Shown here one piece after another: positions 36,158 to 44,125 of a DNA stretch of 64,000 bases; positions within the stretch are counted from its first letter, which is position 1, and every line of letters begins with the position of its first letter. The notes under the pieces were generated by a model, which was not told the origin of the DNA, ran no database searches, and saw nothing but the letters and a program-made list of their open reading frames with translations. Made by a program: the position numbers and the translations under genes. Location: the NCBI GenBank assembly GCA_002025645.1, contig CP018783.1, forward strand, positions 2,294,001 to 2,358,000, in the 5' to 3' direction. Origin of the DNA: Curtobacterium pusillum (GTDB taxonomy: Bacteria > Actinomycetota > Actinomycetes > Actinomycetales > Microbacteriaceae).

Positions 36158-36821
36158 ACTCGGGGAGCGGCTCCGCGTACGTGCGGAAGTCGCCGCGCTC
36201 GGTGTGGATCGCCCACAGGCGGTCCGCGATCGACGCACCGGAGTGGTCCGGCTGCCCGTCGTCGATCCCGAACGGGATGATGAGCTGCCCGACGTGCACC
36301 TGCTCGTCGCGGACCGCGTCGTGCAGGAGCTGCGCGTAGGCGCTCTCGCCCGCGAAGGCGACGGACGTGCCGGTGACCCGCGCGCCCGGGCGCACGGCAC
36401 TGCCACCGTTCACGAACAGGATCGTGCCGCGGCCGATCGCCCGCATGCCCGGCAGGACCTGGCGGACCGCGTTCACCGAGCCGTAGACCGAGAACTCGAT
36501 CGGACCGACGAGGTCCTCCGCCGTGGTCTCGAGCACCGGGCGCATGTACTCCTTGGCGGGCAGCGGGCTGTACTGCAGCACCTCGATCGGACCGAGCTGC
36601 TCGGTGGCACGCTCGAGCGCGCCGCGGAGCGAGTCACCGTCCCGGACGTTCGCGGCGAACCCGGCAGCCGTGATGCCCTGCTCCCGCAACGACGCGGCGA
36701 GGCCGTCGAGACGGTCCTGGTTGCGGGAGATCAGGGCGATGGAGAAGCCCTCCCGGCCGAAGCGTTCGGCGACGGCGAGGCCGAGCCCCTTGCCGGCTCC
36801 GACGATGGCGATGGTGGTCAT
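36156..36821 (-). CDS. Short-chain dehydrogenase/reductase
   Basis: A 221-residue SDR with a Rossmann fold: GAGKGLGLAVAERFGREG (NAD(P) motif, residues 8-25), FAANVRDGDS, and a late VNGGSAVRPGARVTGTSVAFAGESAYAQLLHDAV. The classical catalytic Y-x3-K is not seen in its usual place; the FAGESAYAQLLHD segment has Tyr but no Lys four residues on, so catalysis is doubtful and it may be an NmrA/SDR-like binding protein. AAGGA precedes the ATG. A 37-bp block upstream is shared with the AKR gene at 42516. Confidence 0.85.
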   Translation of the reverse strand: MTTIAIVGAGKGLGLAVAERFGREGFSIALISRNQDRLDGLAASLREQGITAAGFAANVRDGDSLRGALERATEQLGPIEVLQYSPLPAKEYMRPVLETTAEDLVGPIEFSVYGSVNAVRQVLPGMRAIGRGTILFVNGGSAVRPGARVTGTSVAFAGESAYAQLLHDAVRDEQVHVGQLIIPFGIDDGQPDHSGASIADRLWAIHTERGDFRTYAEPLPE

Positions 36822-36870
36822 GAGGTGGTCCTTCCGGTTGCGACGGCGTCCTGCTCGTGCACGGACCCGA

Positions 36871-36907
36871 CGGTAGGCCGCTCGGCGCACCGGAGAGGGG
36901 TGCGGAC
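36871..36907 (-). promoter_or_regulatory. Shared 37-bp promoter block, copy at SDR gene
   Basis: Matches 42561-42597 at 32 of 37 positions, both beginning 45-50 nt upstream of a minus-strand oxidoreductase start. On the minus strand the conserved part is CACCCCTCTCCGGT, 12 nt and then CTACCG, which includes a TACCGT-like -10 hexamer. Confidence 0.6.
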
Positions 36908-36927
36908 AGGGCCACCCAGCCGATTCC

Positions 36928-36948
36928 CGATCACGGCGAGTGTGATCG
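36928..36948 (+). promoter_or_regulatory. Inverted repeat before lipoprotein gene
   Basis: CGATCAC and GTGATCG, separated by 7 nt, form a perfect inverted repeat 23 nt before the GTG of the sugar dehydrogenase-like gene. Candidate operator. Confidence 0.45.
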
Positions 36949-36971
36949 ACGCACGAACCGGGAGGAACACC

Positions 36972-38108
36972 GTGCACACGACCCCTCGACCACACCGCAC
37001 CTGGGTGGCCCTCGGCGCGGCCGCCGTCACCGCGCTCGTCCTCACGGCCTGCACGGACGACGGCGCACGGACGCTGCGGGGCACCGCGTCGGCGACGACC
37101 GCCCCGACGACCGTCCCGACGAGCTCGGCCCCCGGGCTCCTCGCGCCGGGCGGTGAGCCGTCCGACCTCGCCACCGGCCTCGACGCCCCGTGGTCGGTCG
37201 TCCGCACCGGCGACGGTGTCGACGCCCTGATCAGCGAGCGCGACTCGGCGAAGGTGCTCGAGCTGACCGCCGCGGGGACGACACGGGAGGTCGGCACCGT
37301 CGAGGGGGTCAGCGCTGGCGGCGAGGGCGGCCTGCTCGGGTTGGCGCTGCACGACGGCGACCTGTTCGTGTACTCCACAGCCGAGGAAGGCAACCGCATC
37401 CAGCGCTACGACCTCACCGGCAGTGCCGGGTCGTACGCGCTCGGCGACGCGACGACGATCATCGACGGGCTGCCGTCGAACAGCTTCCACAACGGCGGTC
37501 GCATCGCATTCGGCCCGGACGGCATGCTCTACGCGAGCGTCGGTGACGCCGGCACGGGGTCGGACGCCCAGGACCGGGACTCGCTCGCCGGCAAGATCCT
37601 GCGGCTCACACCGGACGGGGGCGTGCCCGGCGGGAACCCGTTCCGCGGGTCGCCGGTGTGGAGCCTCGGACACCGGAACGTGCAGGGCATGGGGTGGACC
37701 TCGGACGGCACGATGTTCGCGTCCGAGTTCGGACAGGACACCTGGGACGAGTTGAACGTCATCGAGCCGGGGAAGGACTACGGCTGGCCCGAGGTCGAGG
37801 GGAAGGGCGGCGAGGACCAGGGGTTCGTCGACCCCGTGCAGCAGTGGGCCACCGACGACGCCTCCCCGAGCGGCCTGGCGGTCATCGGCGACACCGTGTT
37901 CGTGGCGAACCTGCGCGGCGAGGTCGTCCGGGCGATCCCGGCGGCCTCGCCCGCGGAGTCCGCCGAGTACTTCGCGGGGGACTTCGGCCGCATCCGGACC
38001 GTGCTCGAGGGGCCCGAAGGCGAGCTCTGGTTCGTCACGAACAACACCGACGGCCGTGGGGACCCCACCGAGGGCGACGACCGGATCGTGTCGGTGCCAC
38101 TCGCCTGA
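36972..38108 (+). CDS. PQQ-dependent sugar dehydrogenase-like lipoprotein
   Basis: A 378-residue exported protein. The leader has a lipobox (LVLTAC, with C near residue 26) after a hydrophobic stretch, then a Thr/Pro-rich linker. The rest is a six-bladed beta-propeller of the soluble glucose/sorbosone dehydrogenase type: GLDAPWSVV, GEGGLLGLALH, FHNGGRIAFGPDGMLYASVGDAG, LAGKILRLTPDG, GHRNVQGMGW and EFGQDTWDELNVI, which include the residues around the PQQ and calcium sites. It would oxidise an aldose outside the membrane. GGAGGAACACC precedes the GTG start, which is preferred over upstream in-frame codons. Confidence 0.9.
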   Translation: MHTTPRPHRTWVALGAAAVTALVLTACTDDGARTLRGTASATTAPTTVPTSSAPGLLAPGGEPSDLATGLDAPWSVVRTGDGVDALISERDSAKVLELTAAGTTREVGTVEGVSAGGEGGLLGLALHDGDLFVYSTAEEGNRIQRYDLTGSAGSYALGDATTIIDGLPSNSFHNGGRIAFGPDGMLYASVGDAGTGSDAQDRDSLAGKILRLTPDGGVPGGNPFRGSPVWSLGHRNVQGMGWTSDGTMFASEFGQDTWDELNVIEPGKDYGWPEVEGKGGEDQGFVDPVQQWATDDASPSGLAVIGDTVFVANLRGEVVRAIPAASPAESAEYFAGDFGRIRTVLEGPEGELWFVTNNTDGRGDPTEGDDRIVSVPLA

Positions 38109-38130
38109 TCGGGCCCGGCGAGCCGACCGG

Positions 38131-38166
38131 GCCTGGCGGGCCGATCAGGCCTGTCGGGCCGATCAG
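38131..38166. repeat. 18-bp tandem repeat x2 at gene junction
   Basis: GCCTGGCGGGCCGATCAG and GCCTGTCGGGCCGATCAG lie head to tail (one difference) between two convergent genes, running into the AKR stop codon. They contain overlapping GGCC/GATC stems and may serve as a terminator. Confidence 0.5.
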
Positions 38167-39047
38167 GCTTCCGGGATGACCCGTTCAAACCGGCTGGTGT
38201 CGGTGCCGTCGGGATCGGGACCGTTGCGACGGCCGGTGTCGAGGGCGTCCAGGCGGGCGAGCTCCTCGTCCGACAACGCGAAGTCGAACACGGCGAAGTT
38301 CTCGGCGATGCGCCCCGGGTTCGTCGACTTCGGGATCGCGTTCCGCCCCTGCTGCAGGTGCCAGCGGAGCATCACCTGCGCCGGCGTCTTTCCGTGCGCC
38401 TCGCCGATCGCCCGGATGGTCGGGTCGTCCATCACGCTGACCCGTTCGTCGCCCCAGCCGGGGTAGAACGTGATGCCACCGATCGGCGACCACGCCTGGT
38501 CGAGGACCCCGTGCTCCGCATCGGCGCGCTGGACGTCGGGCTGCGTGAAGTACGGGTGCAGCTCGACCTGGTTGAGCGCCGGGATGACGTCCGTCCGGTC
38601 GAGCAGGGAGCGGAGGTGGTGCGGCATGAAGTTGCTGACGCCGATCGCACGGACCCTGCCGTCGGCGTACAGGGTCTCGAGGGCCTTGTACGCGGCGACG
38701 GTCTGTTCGAAGCGGTCGGGAGCGGGCTGGTGCAGGATCAGGACGTCGATCGTGTCGAAGCCGAGCTTCCCCGTGGCCTTCTCGAACGCGTGCAGGGTCT
38801 CGTCGTAGCCGTAGTCGGAGACCCAGACCTTCGTCTCGACGACGATCTCGTCGCGGTCGACCCCGGAGGCGCGGATACCCGCGCCGACCTCGCGCTCGTT
38901 GCCGTACGCGGCGGCGGTGTCGATGTGGCGGTACCCGGTCTCGAGCGCCGTGCGCACCGCGTCGACCGTGTCCGACGGGGCACTCTGGAAGACGCCGAAC
39001 CCGATCGCCGGGATCTCGAGTCCGTTGTTGAGGGTGACTGTGTCCAT
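38163..39047 (-). CDS. Aldo/keto reductase (2,5-diketogluconate reductase type)
   Basis: A 294-residue AKR of the DkgA/AKR5-like group: IPAIGFGVFQ at the start, HIDTAAAYGNEREVG with catalytic D and Y, VETKVW with K and VLILHQP with H, then IGVSNFMPHHL, NQVELHPYF and the NADPH-binding IPKSTNPGRIAENFAVFDF. It reduces aldehydes or ketoses. TAGCGT ends 7 nt before the ATG at 39047, so the mRNA is probably leaderless. It faces the MmyB-like regulator gene at 39161 across 113 bp holding a 22-bp palindrome, indicating control by that regulator. Confidence 0.93.
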   Translation of the reverse strand: MDTVTLNNGLEIPAIGFGVFQSAPSDTVDAVRTALETGYRHIDTAAAYGNEREVGAGIRASGVDRDEIVVETKVWVSDYGYDETLHAFEKATGKLGFDTIDVLILHQPAPDRFEQTVAAYKALETLYADGRVRAIGVSNFMPHHLRSLLDRTDVIPALNQVELHPYFTQPDVQRADAEHGVLDQAWSPIGGITFYPGWGDERVSVMDDPTIRAIGEAHGKTPAQVMLRWHLQQGRNAIPKSTNPGRIAENFAVFDFALSDEELARLDALDTGRRNGPDPDGTDTSRFERVIPEA

Positions 39048-39093
39048 GTCCACGACGCTACGACCGCTACCGGCGTGCTGACGGGGAACGGCA

Positions 39094-39115
39094 GTACCTC
39101 CCAGCTGGCAGGTAC
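39094..39115. promoter_or_regulatory. Candidate MmyB regulator operator
   Basis: A 22-bp palindrome with ends GTACCT and AGGTAC and core CAGCTG; 10 of 11 pairs match. It lies between divergent AKR and MmyB-like genes, 46 nt before the regulator start. Confidence 0.65.
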
Positions 39116-39160
39116 GGACGTCCCCTCCTTCGCCGCGGGCGGTCGCCGTACCGTGGAGAC

Positions 39161-40039
39161 ATGGACACGAGAGACGAAGTCCGCGACTTCCTCCGCACCC
39201 GCCGCGAGCGCGTCACGCCGCAGCAGGTCGGTCTGCCCGACTTCGGCGGCACACGCCGGGTGAAGGGCCTTCGCCGTGAGGAGCTCGCCCTCATCGCGGG
39301 CATGAGCGTCGACTACTACATCCGGCTCGAGCGGGGGAACCTCACCGGGGTGTCCGAGAGCGTCCTCGAGTCGCTGTCCCGTGCCCTCCGCCTCGACGAC
39401 GTCGAGCACGCCCACCTGTTCGACCTCGCCCGTGCGCAGAACGCCTCGGCCACGACGCGGCGGAGGACCCCGACGTCGAAGGTCCGGCCGAACGTGCAGC
39501 GGGTGCTCGACTCGATGACGGCGCCGGCGTGGGTACGGAACGGCCGCTCGGACTTCCTTGCCGGCAACGCCCTCGCCCGCGCCCTGTACTCGCCGCTCTT
39601 CCTCGAACCGTCGGGCACACCGAACACCGCACGCTTCGCCTTCCTCGACCCCCGCGGCCGGGAGTACTGGCGCGACTGGGACGGCGTGACCGGTGACATG
39701 GTCGCCGTGCTCCGCGCCGAGGCCGCGCGATCCCCGTACGACAAGGGGCTCACCGACCTGATCGGGGAGCTCTCGACCCGCAGCGAGGAGTTCCGGCAGC
39801 GCTGGGCCGCGCACGACGTGATGCGGCACCGCAACGGCACGAAGCAGCTCCACCACCCGGAGGTCGGCGACCTCGACCTCACCTACGAGACGATGGAACT
39901 GGTCACCGACACGGGGCTGACGCTCATCGTCTACGGCGCCGAGCCCGGCTCCCCGTCCGAGGAACGCCTGCAACTCCTCGCCAACCTCGCCGCGACCGAG
40001 GCGGCGAGTCCGGCCGTGACCACCGCGGGGGACGCATGA
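39161..40039 (+). CDS. MmyB-like HTH transcriptional regulator
   Basis: A 292-residue paralog of the protein at 16594. HTH: KGLRREELALIAGMSVDYYIRLERG then VSESVLESLSRALRLDDVE; MmyB domain: PAWVRNGRSDFLAGNALARALY, NTARFAFLDPRGREYW, ELSTRSEEFRQRWAAHDV. Proteins of this type are often divergent from an oxidoreductase, as here, and respond to a small hydrophobic ligand. TACCGT ends 6 nt before the ATG. It is the first of three overlapping genes (ATGA, then GTGA) leading to the frameshifted MFS gene. Confidence 0.93.
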   Translation: MDTRDEVRDFLRTRRERVTPQQVGLPDFGGTRRVKGLRREELALIAGMSVDYYIRLERGNLTGVSESVLESLSRALRLDDVEHAHLFDLARAQNASATTRRRTPTSKVRPNVQRVLDSMTAPAWVRNGRSDFLAGNALARALYSPLFLEPSGTPNTARFAFLDPRGREYWRDWDGVTGDMVAVLRAEAARSPYDKGLTDLIGELSTRSEEFRQRWAAHDVMRHRNGTKQLHHPEVGDLDLTYETMELVTDTGLTLIVYGAEPGSPSEERLQLLANLAATEAASPAVTTAGDA

Positions 40040-40242
40040 GCGAGACCGACGCGATCCGCACCGCCAGCCCAGCAGCACCCCTCTCGTTCCTCGGACGGAT
40101 CCGTTTCCGGCTGCACGCCGAACGCGAGATCGACGAGCTCACCCGTGACCGCGCCCGCGAGGAACGCATCCGCGCCGAGGCAGCCGTCCGTCTGACCCCG
40201 GGGCCGTGGCACCTCGGGGAACTCTTCCGGCGCCGTCCGTGA
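40036..40242 (+). CDS. Small hypothetical protein
   Basis: A 68-residue basic, helical protein with no recognised motif (FLGRIRFRLHAEREIDELTRDRAREERIRAEAAVRL). It overlaps the regulator gene upstream (ATGA) and the MFS gene downstream (GTGA), so it is co-translated with both. That tight placement is the main support for it being real. Confidence 0.6.
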   Translation: MSETDAIRTASPAAPLSFLGRIRFRLHAEREIDELTRDRAREERIRAEAAVRLTPGPWHLGELFRRRP

Positions 40243-41427
40243 GCGACCGCACGGGGATGACACCCGCCCGGACCCTGCTGTTCGCGGTCGCCGGGGGTGC
40301 GGCGGTCGGCAACCTGTACTGGGCGCAGCCGCTGCTCGACGAGATCGCGTCCTCGCTCGGGACCTCCGCCGCGGTCGCGGGGCTGCTCGTCACCCTCACC
40401 CAGGTCGGGTACGCGCTGGGCATCCTCCTCGTGGTGCCGCTCGGCGACGTCCTCGATCGACGCCGGCTGATCCCCGGCGTGCTCGTCGCGTCCGCCGTCG
40501 CGCTGCTCTTCGCCGCCGTGGCGCCGTGGCGCCGTGCTCCTGGTGGCACTCGCACTCGTCGGCCTCACCACCGTCGCAGGGCAGCTCCTCATCCCGCTCG
40601 CCGGCGACCTCGCCGATCCGGCTTCCCGCGGGCGGGTGGTGGGCACCATCGCCTCCGGCGTCCTCACGGGCATCCTGGTCTCCCGGACGGTGAGCGGGCT
40701 CGTGGCGGACGCGTTCGGCTGGCGGACGATCTACGTGGTCGCCGCCGTCGCGGCCCTGGTGTTCGCCGTGCTCCTCCGACGGGCGATCCCGGAGCTCGAG
40801 CGACGCGACCGTGTGCACTACCCGGCACTCATCGGGTCGGTGTTCCGTGCGGTCGCCGCGCACCGCGCCGTGCGCGTCACCCTCGTCATCAGCTCCGCGG
40901 TGTTCGCCGTCTTCACGATGTTCTGGACCGCGTTGACGTTCCTGCTCAGCGCGGAACCGTTCGGGTACTCGACGAGCGCGATCGGACTCGTCGGCCTGGC
41001 GGGGCTCGCCGGTGCGGTCGCAGCGCAGCGGGTCGGTCGACTCCACGACCGCGGGGTCTCGGTGCCGGTGACCGGAGCGGCGATCGCCCTCGTGCTCGTC
41101 TCGCTCGTGGTCGCCGGGCTCGGGTCGCGGTCGATCGTGGTGGTCCTCGTCGCCGTCGTGTTGCTCGACGTCGGTGTGCAGGCGACGAACGTCCTCAACC
41201 AGACGCGGCTCTTCGCGCTCGACCCGGCAGCGCGCAGCCGCCTCAACACCGCGTTCGTCACGGGGAACTTCGTCGGCGGAGCGATCGGGTCCGCGCTCGC
41301 CTCGGTCCTGTGGAACGTCGGCGGGTGGACCGCGGTCACCATGGGCGGCGCGGTCCTGGTCGGGTTCGCGCTGACGATCTGGGCGGTCCACCGCCGACGC
41401 GGCTTGGTGGTGCGCACCGCGCACTGA
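40239..41427 (+). pseudogene. MFS transporter, frameshifted near 40518-40534
   Basis: A major-facilitator exporter split into two frames. The first part (from GTG 40239) reads VGNLYWAQPLLDEIASSLG, LLVTLTQVGYALGILLVVPLGDVLDRRRLI, then leaves frame after FAAVA. The second part continues in the +1 frame from 40534 with LLVALALVGLTTVAGQLLIPLAGDLA to the normal C-terminus (about 395 residues in all). Across the junction lies a direct duplication GTGGCGCC x2 (40518-40533). Adding one 8-bp unit or removing one base would restore the frame. It may be a true lesion, a slippage-switched gene or a sequencing error. Confidence 0.8.
40518..40533 (+). repeat. 8-bp tandem duplication at frameshift
   Basis: GTGGCGCC twice in a row, followed by GTG, exactly at the point where the MFS reading frame is lost. 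Three copies would be in frame. Confidence 0.7.
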
Positions 41428-41448
41428 CGTGCGGACGGTGCGGTGCAC

Positions 41449-41493
41449 GGGCTGGAGGCACGGTGCGGGCTGGCACCGCGCCTCCAGTCCGCC
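41449..41493. repeat. Dispersed palindrome family, copy 6
   Basis: Arms GGGCTGGAGGCACGGTGC and its near complement ending CCTCCAGTCCG, between convergent MFS and AKR genes. Probable bidirectional terminator. Confidence 0.75.
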
Positions 41494-41499
41494 TCGTCG

Positions 41500-42516
41500 T
41501 CAGCGGCGACGGGCCGACGCGAGGAGCGTGTGCTGGCCGTAGCTGTTGTCGTCGGGGTTGATCGTCACCCCGGGAGCGACGATCTCGTCGATGCGGTCGA
41601 GCACCTCGGCGCTCAGGACCCGGTCGGCAGCGGGCAGCTGGGACTCCAGCTGCTCCATCGTGCGGGGACCGATGATCGCGCTCGTGACCCCGGGGTGGGT
41701 GATCGCCCACGCCAGGGACAGTTCGATGAGCGACATGTCCTGCGACTCGGCGAGCACTGCGAGCTCCTCGACGACGTCGAGCTTCCGCTGGTTCGCCGGC
41801 GTCGACATGTCGAACCGGGCTGCCGGGCGGTGCTTCGCGGTCGGGGTGCCCGGGGCGTCCTTCCGCCACCGGCCGCTCAGCCAGCCGCCGGCGAGCGGGC
41901 TGTACACGAGGGTGCCCATGCCGTACCGCCGGGCGGTGGGGAGCACGTCCTCTTCGATGCCGCGCACGAGGATCGAGTAGGGCGGCTGCTCGGTGCGGAA
42001 GCGCTCGAGGCCGCGACGCTCGGAGACCCACTGCGCCTCGACGATCTCGGCGCCGGAGTACGACGACGAGCCGATGTTCCGGACCTTGCCCTGACGGACG
42101 AGGTCGGTGAGGGCACCGAGGGTCTCCTCGACGTCCATCGCCGGCGAGGGACGGTGCACCTGGTACAGGTCGATGTGGTCCGTGCCGAGGCGGCGGAGGG
42201 ACGCTTCGACCTCCTGGATGATCCAGCGGCGCGAGCCTCCCGAGCGATTCGGCCCCTCGCCCATCGGCATGAAGAACTTCGTCGCGAGCACGACGTCGTC
42301 TCGGTGACCCTTGAGGGCCTTGCCGACGATCTCCTCCGAGACGCCGTCCGAGTACACGTCGGCGGTGTCGACGAAGTTGATGCCGGCGTCGAGTGCGCGG
42401 TGGATGATCCGGATCGAGTCGTCGACGTCGGCGTTCGCCCACGGGCCGAACATCATCGTGCCCAGGGCGAGCGGGCTCACCTCGACACCGGTGCGTCCGA
42501 GCTGGCGGTACTCCAT
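41500..42516 (-). CDS. Aldo/keto reductase (YhdN/AKR11-like)
   Basis: A 338-residue AKR. Motifs: LALGTMMFGPWAN at the start, FVDTADVYSDGVSE (D, Y), VLATKFF (K), LYQVHRPSP (H), and ITHPGVTSAIIGPRTMEQLESQL for cofactor binding. A feature is the tail of about 20 residues ending in GQHTLLASARRR. GAGAGGAAACC precedes the ATG. The promoter region shares a 37-bp block with the SDR gene at 36821, so the two may respond to one signal. Faces the carboxymuconolactone decarboxylase-like gene. Confidence 0.93.
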   Translation of the reverse strand: MEYRQLGRTGVEVSPLALGTMMFGPWANADVDDSIRIIHRALDAGINFVDTADVYSDGVSEEIVGKALKGHRDDVVLATKFFMPMGEGPNRSGGSRRWIIQEVEASLRRLGTDHIDLYQVHRPSPAMDVEETLGALTDLVRQGKVRNIGSSSYSGAEIVEAQWVSERRGLERFRTEQPPYSILVRGIEEDVLPTARRYGMGTLVYSPLAGGWLSGRWRKDAPGTPTAKHRPAARFDMSTPANQRKLDVVEELAVLAESQDMSLIELSLAWAITHPGVTSAIIGPRTMEQLESQLPAADRVLSAEVLDRIDEIVAPGVTINPDDNSYGQHTLLASARRR

Positions 42517-42560
42517 GGTTTCCTCTCCGTGCCGGTCTCGGCCGACCTGCACGGCTGCCA

Positions 42561-42597
42561 CGGTAGGTCGGTGGGCGGACCGGAGAGGGGTGAGGAC
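42561..42597 (-). promoter_or_regulatory. Shared 37-bp promoter block, copy at AKR gene
   Basis: Partner of 36871-36907 (32 of 37 positions equal). It lies 45 nt upstream of the AKR start, inside the 122-bp divergent space with the gene at 42639. Confidence 0.6.
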
Positions 42598-42638
42598 CGT
42601 ACCTCCCTCACGCCTGCACCCGCCCGTAGCGTCGAGGC

Positions 42639-43337
42639 ATGAGCATCACCGAGACCGACCCCGAGTTCGCCCAGTACTCCGCCGCCTTCGTCGAGGAGAC
42701 GCTGCGGCACGCATTCCTCGGCGAGCACGACCGACTCGTGGTGCAGCTCGGCGCCGTCGTCGCCGTCGGCGCACACGGGACGTTCCGGGAGCTGCTCGGC
42801 TCGGCGCTCGACGGGCCGGTCACGCCGGTCGAGGCGAAGGAGGTCGTCTACCAGGCGGTCGCGTACGTCGGGTTCGCTCGCGCGTCGGACTTCCTCGGGA
42901 TCGTGAACGAGGCGCTCACCGCGCGCGGCGTGTCCCTGCCGCTGCCCGGGCAGTCGACGAGCACCCCGGAGGACCGGATCGAGCGTGGCCGGGTCGTACA
43001 GGCCACGATCGTCGGCACCGAGCGCCTCGACGCGATGTACGACGACGCGACGCCCGACACCCTGCACTTCCAGCGGTTCCTGACCGGCAACTGCTTCGGC
43101 GACACCGTGGGTCGGGCGGGCCTCGACCTGCGGACTCGGGAGCTCCTGACGTTCGCGGTCCTCGTCGCCCTCGGCGGGGCGGACGGTCAGGTGCGCGGGC
43201 ACGTGGCGGGGAACCTGCAGGTCGGGAACACCCGCGCGGACCTGCTCGACGTGCTCACCGTGCTGGTTCCCTGGATCGGGTACCCCCGCACGCTCAACGG
43301 GCTGACCGCGGTGAACGAGGGCGCGCCTGCCGCCTGA
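42639..43337 (+). CDS. Carboxymuconolactone decarboxylase (AhpD-like) family protein
   Basis: A 232-residue protein made of two CMD/AhpD-like halves. First half: RHAFLGEHDRLVVQLGAVVAVGAHGTFRELLGSALDG then VTPVEAKEVVYQAVAYVGFARASDF; second half: NCFGDTVGRAGLDLRTRELLTFAVLVALGGADGQVRGHV. The CxxC active site of true AhpD is absent; only NCFGD has a cysteine, so it is not a standard peroxidase. TAGCGT ends 6 nt before the ATG. It is often paired with AKR/SDR genes in redox or quinone-detoxification clusters, which fits the divergent AKR. Confidence 0.88.
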   Translation: MSITETDPEFAQYSAAFVEETLRHAFLGEHDRLVVQLGAVVAVGAHGTFRELLGSALDGPVTPVEAKEVVYQAVAYVGFARASDFLGIVNEALTARGVSLPLPGQSTSTPEDRIERGRVVQATIVGTERLDAMYDDATPDTLHFQRFLTGNCFGDTVGRAGLDLRTRELLTFAVLVALGGADGQVRGHVAGNLQVGNTRADLLDVLTVLVPWIGYPRTLNGLTAVNEGAPAA

Positions 43338-43340
43338 CGG

Positions 43341-43673
43341 TCAGATGGCGAGTTCCACGTCGTGGCCGTTGACGGTCACGATGATCCGGGGGTTCTGCGC
43401 GCCGGTCGCGGTGATGTAGCTCCGGAGCGTGGAGAGCAGCATGTCCTCGCGGCGTTCCATCTGCGACACCGCTCCCTGGCTGATCCCGAGTTCGTGAGCG
43501 ATCTCGGCCTGCGTCCGCTTGCCGGCTTCCCGCACCATCGCGAGGCTCATCGCGTGGACACGGTCCAGCTCGTCGCCCTCGGCATCGAGCGCCTCGACGG
43601 CCTCCGCCATGCCCGGTCGCCGGAGCAGCCGCTCGAGGCGGTCGTTCCCGCGCACGAAGTCCTTCTCGCTCAT
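43341..43673 (-). CDS. HigA-like XRE antitoxin
   Basis: A 110-residue DNA-binding antitoxin. The XRE HTH is at about residues 50-85 (RTQAEIAHELGISQGAVSQMERRED), after a helical N-terminus (LERLLRRPGMAEAVEALDAEGDELDRVHAMS). The C-terminal IIVTVNGHDVELAI looks like a strand pair for toxin contact. The ATG lies within the stop codon of the preceding toxin gene (ATGA), the HigB-HigA gene order. The antitoxin would repress the operon through the palindrome at 44089-44106. Confidence 0.88.
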   Translation of the reverse strand: MSEKDFVRGNDRLERLLRRPGMAEAVEALDAEGDELDRVHAMSLAMVREAGKRTQAEIAHELGISQGAVSQMERREDMLLSTLRSYITATGAQNPRIIVTVNGHDVELAI

Positions 43674-44056
43674 CACGCTTCCTTCGCTTCGTCGACCCAC
43701 CGGTCGATCAGTCGGTCGGCCCGGATGCCGACCGAGTCGTAGAACACGTCGCCCATCGAAGCCTTGTCTCCCGAGAACAGCGTGACGACCACTCGATCCG
43801 CACCCGGCGGGAACCAGCAGATCAGCCGCAGCGCGATTCCTTCGACGTACGGATGCGAGACCCGCCAGACGACGTGCTGCTTCGACTGCCGGACTCGCTT
43901 GATCATCGCCGTGTCCTGCACGGGCACCGCGTCCAGATCCGCCAACCGTTTGAGCATGAAGGTGAGGAGCTCGAGCCGACGCTGCCCACGCGGGGTCGCG
44001 TCGGCTTCGAGTCGGTCGAGCTGGTCGTCGAACTCTCGTGGCCAGTCGATCCGCAT
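43673..44056 (-). CDS. HigB-like type II toxin (RelE/ParE superfamily)
   Basis: A 127-residue toxin of the Gp49/HigB type, expected to cut mRNA on ribosomes. Visible are MIKRVRQSKQHVVWRVSHPYVEGIALRLICWFPPGADRVVVTLFSGDKA and an acidic helical N-terminus. The start ATG at 44056 has a good promoter just upstream: -35 TTGCAG, 17-nt spacer, -10 TAATCT and a 7-nt leader. The next in-frame ATG at 44092 lies inside the promoter and is rejected. The pair has slightly lower GC than its neighbours, in line with gene mobility. Confidence 0.86.
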   Translation of the reverse strand: MRIDWPREFDDQLDRLEADATPRGQRRLELLTFMLKRLADLDAVPVQDTAMIKRVRQSKQHVVWRVSHPYVEGIALRLICWFPPGADRVVVTLFSGDKASMGDVFYDSVGIRADRLIDRWVDEAKEA

Positions 44057-44063
44057 GCGATGC

Positions 44064-44106
44064 AGATTAGTCAGGACTGATATTAGCTGCAACTGATCAC
44101 AGTCGC
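44064..44106 (-). promoter_or_regulatory. Promoter and operator of toxin-antitoxin operon
   Basis: On the minus strand: palindrome GCGACTG-TGAT-CAGTTGC (44089-44106, 6 of 7 pairs), overlapping -35 TTGCAG (44087-44092), then 17 nt, then -10 TAATCT (44064-44069). The operator covers the -35, as expected for autorepression. Confidence 0.65.
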
Positions 44107-44125
44107 AAGTACAACTGGGTCGCGG

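Noticed and set aside
36928..36948. CRP-type site before the sugar dehydrogenase gene
   Set aside because: The half-sites are GATCAC...GTGATC, the opposite orientation to TGTGA-N6-TCACA, so it is reported only as an unassigned inverted repeat.
44057..44092. Earlier ATG for the HigB-like toxin at 44092
   Set aside because: This stretch contains the -10 and -35 hexamers of the operon promoter.
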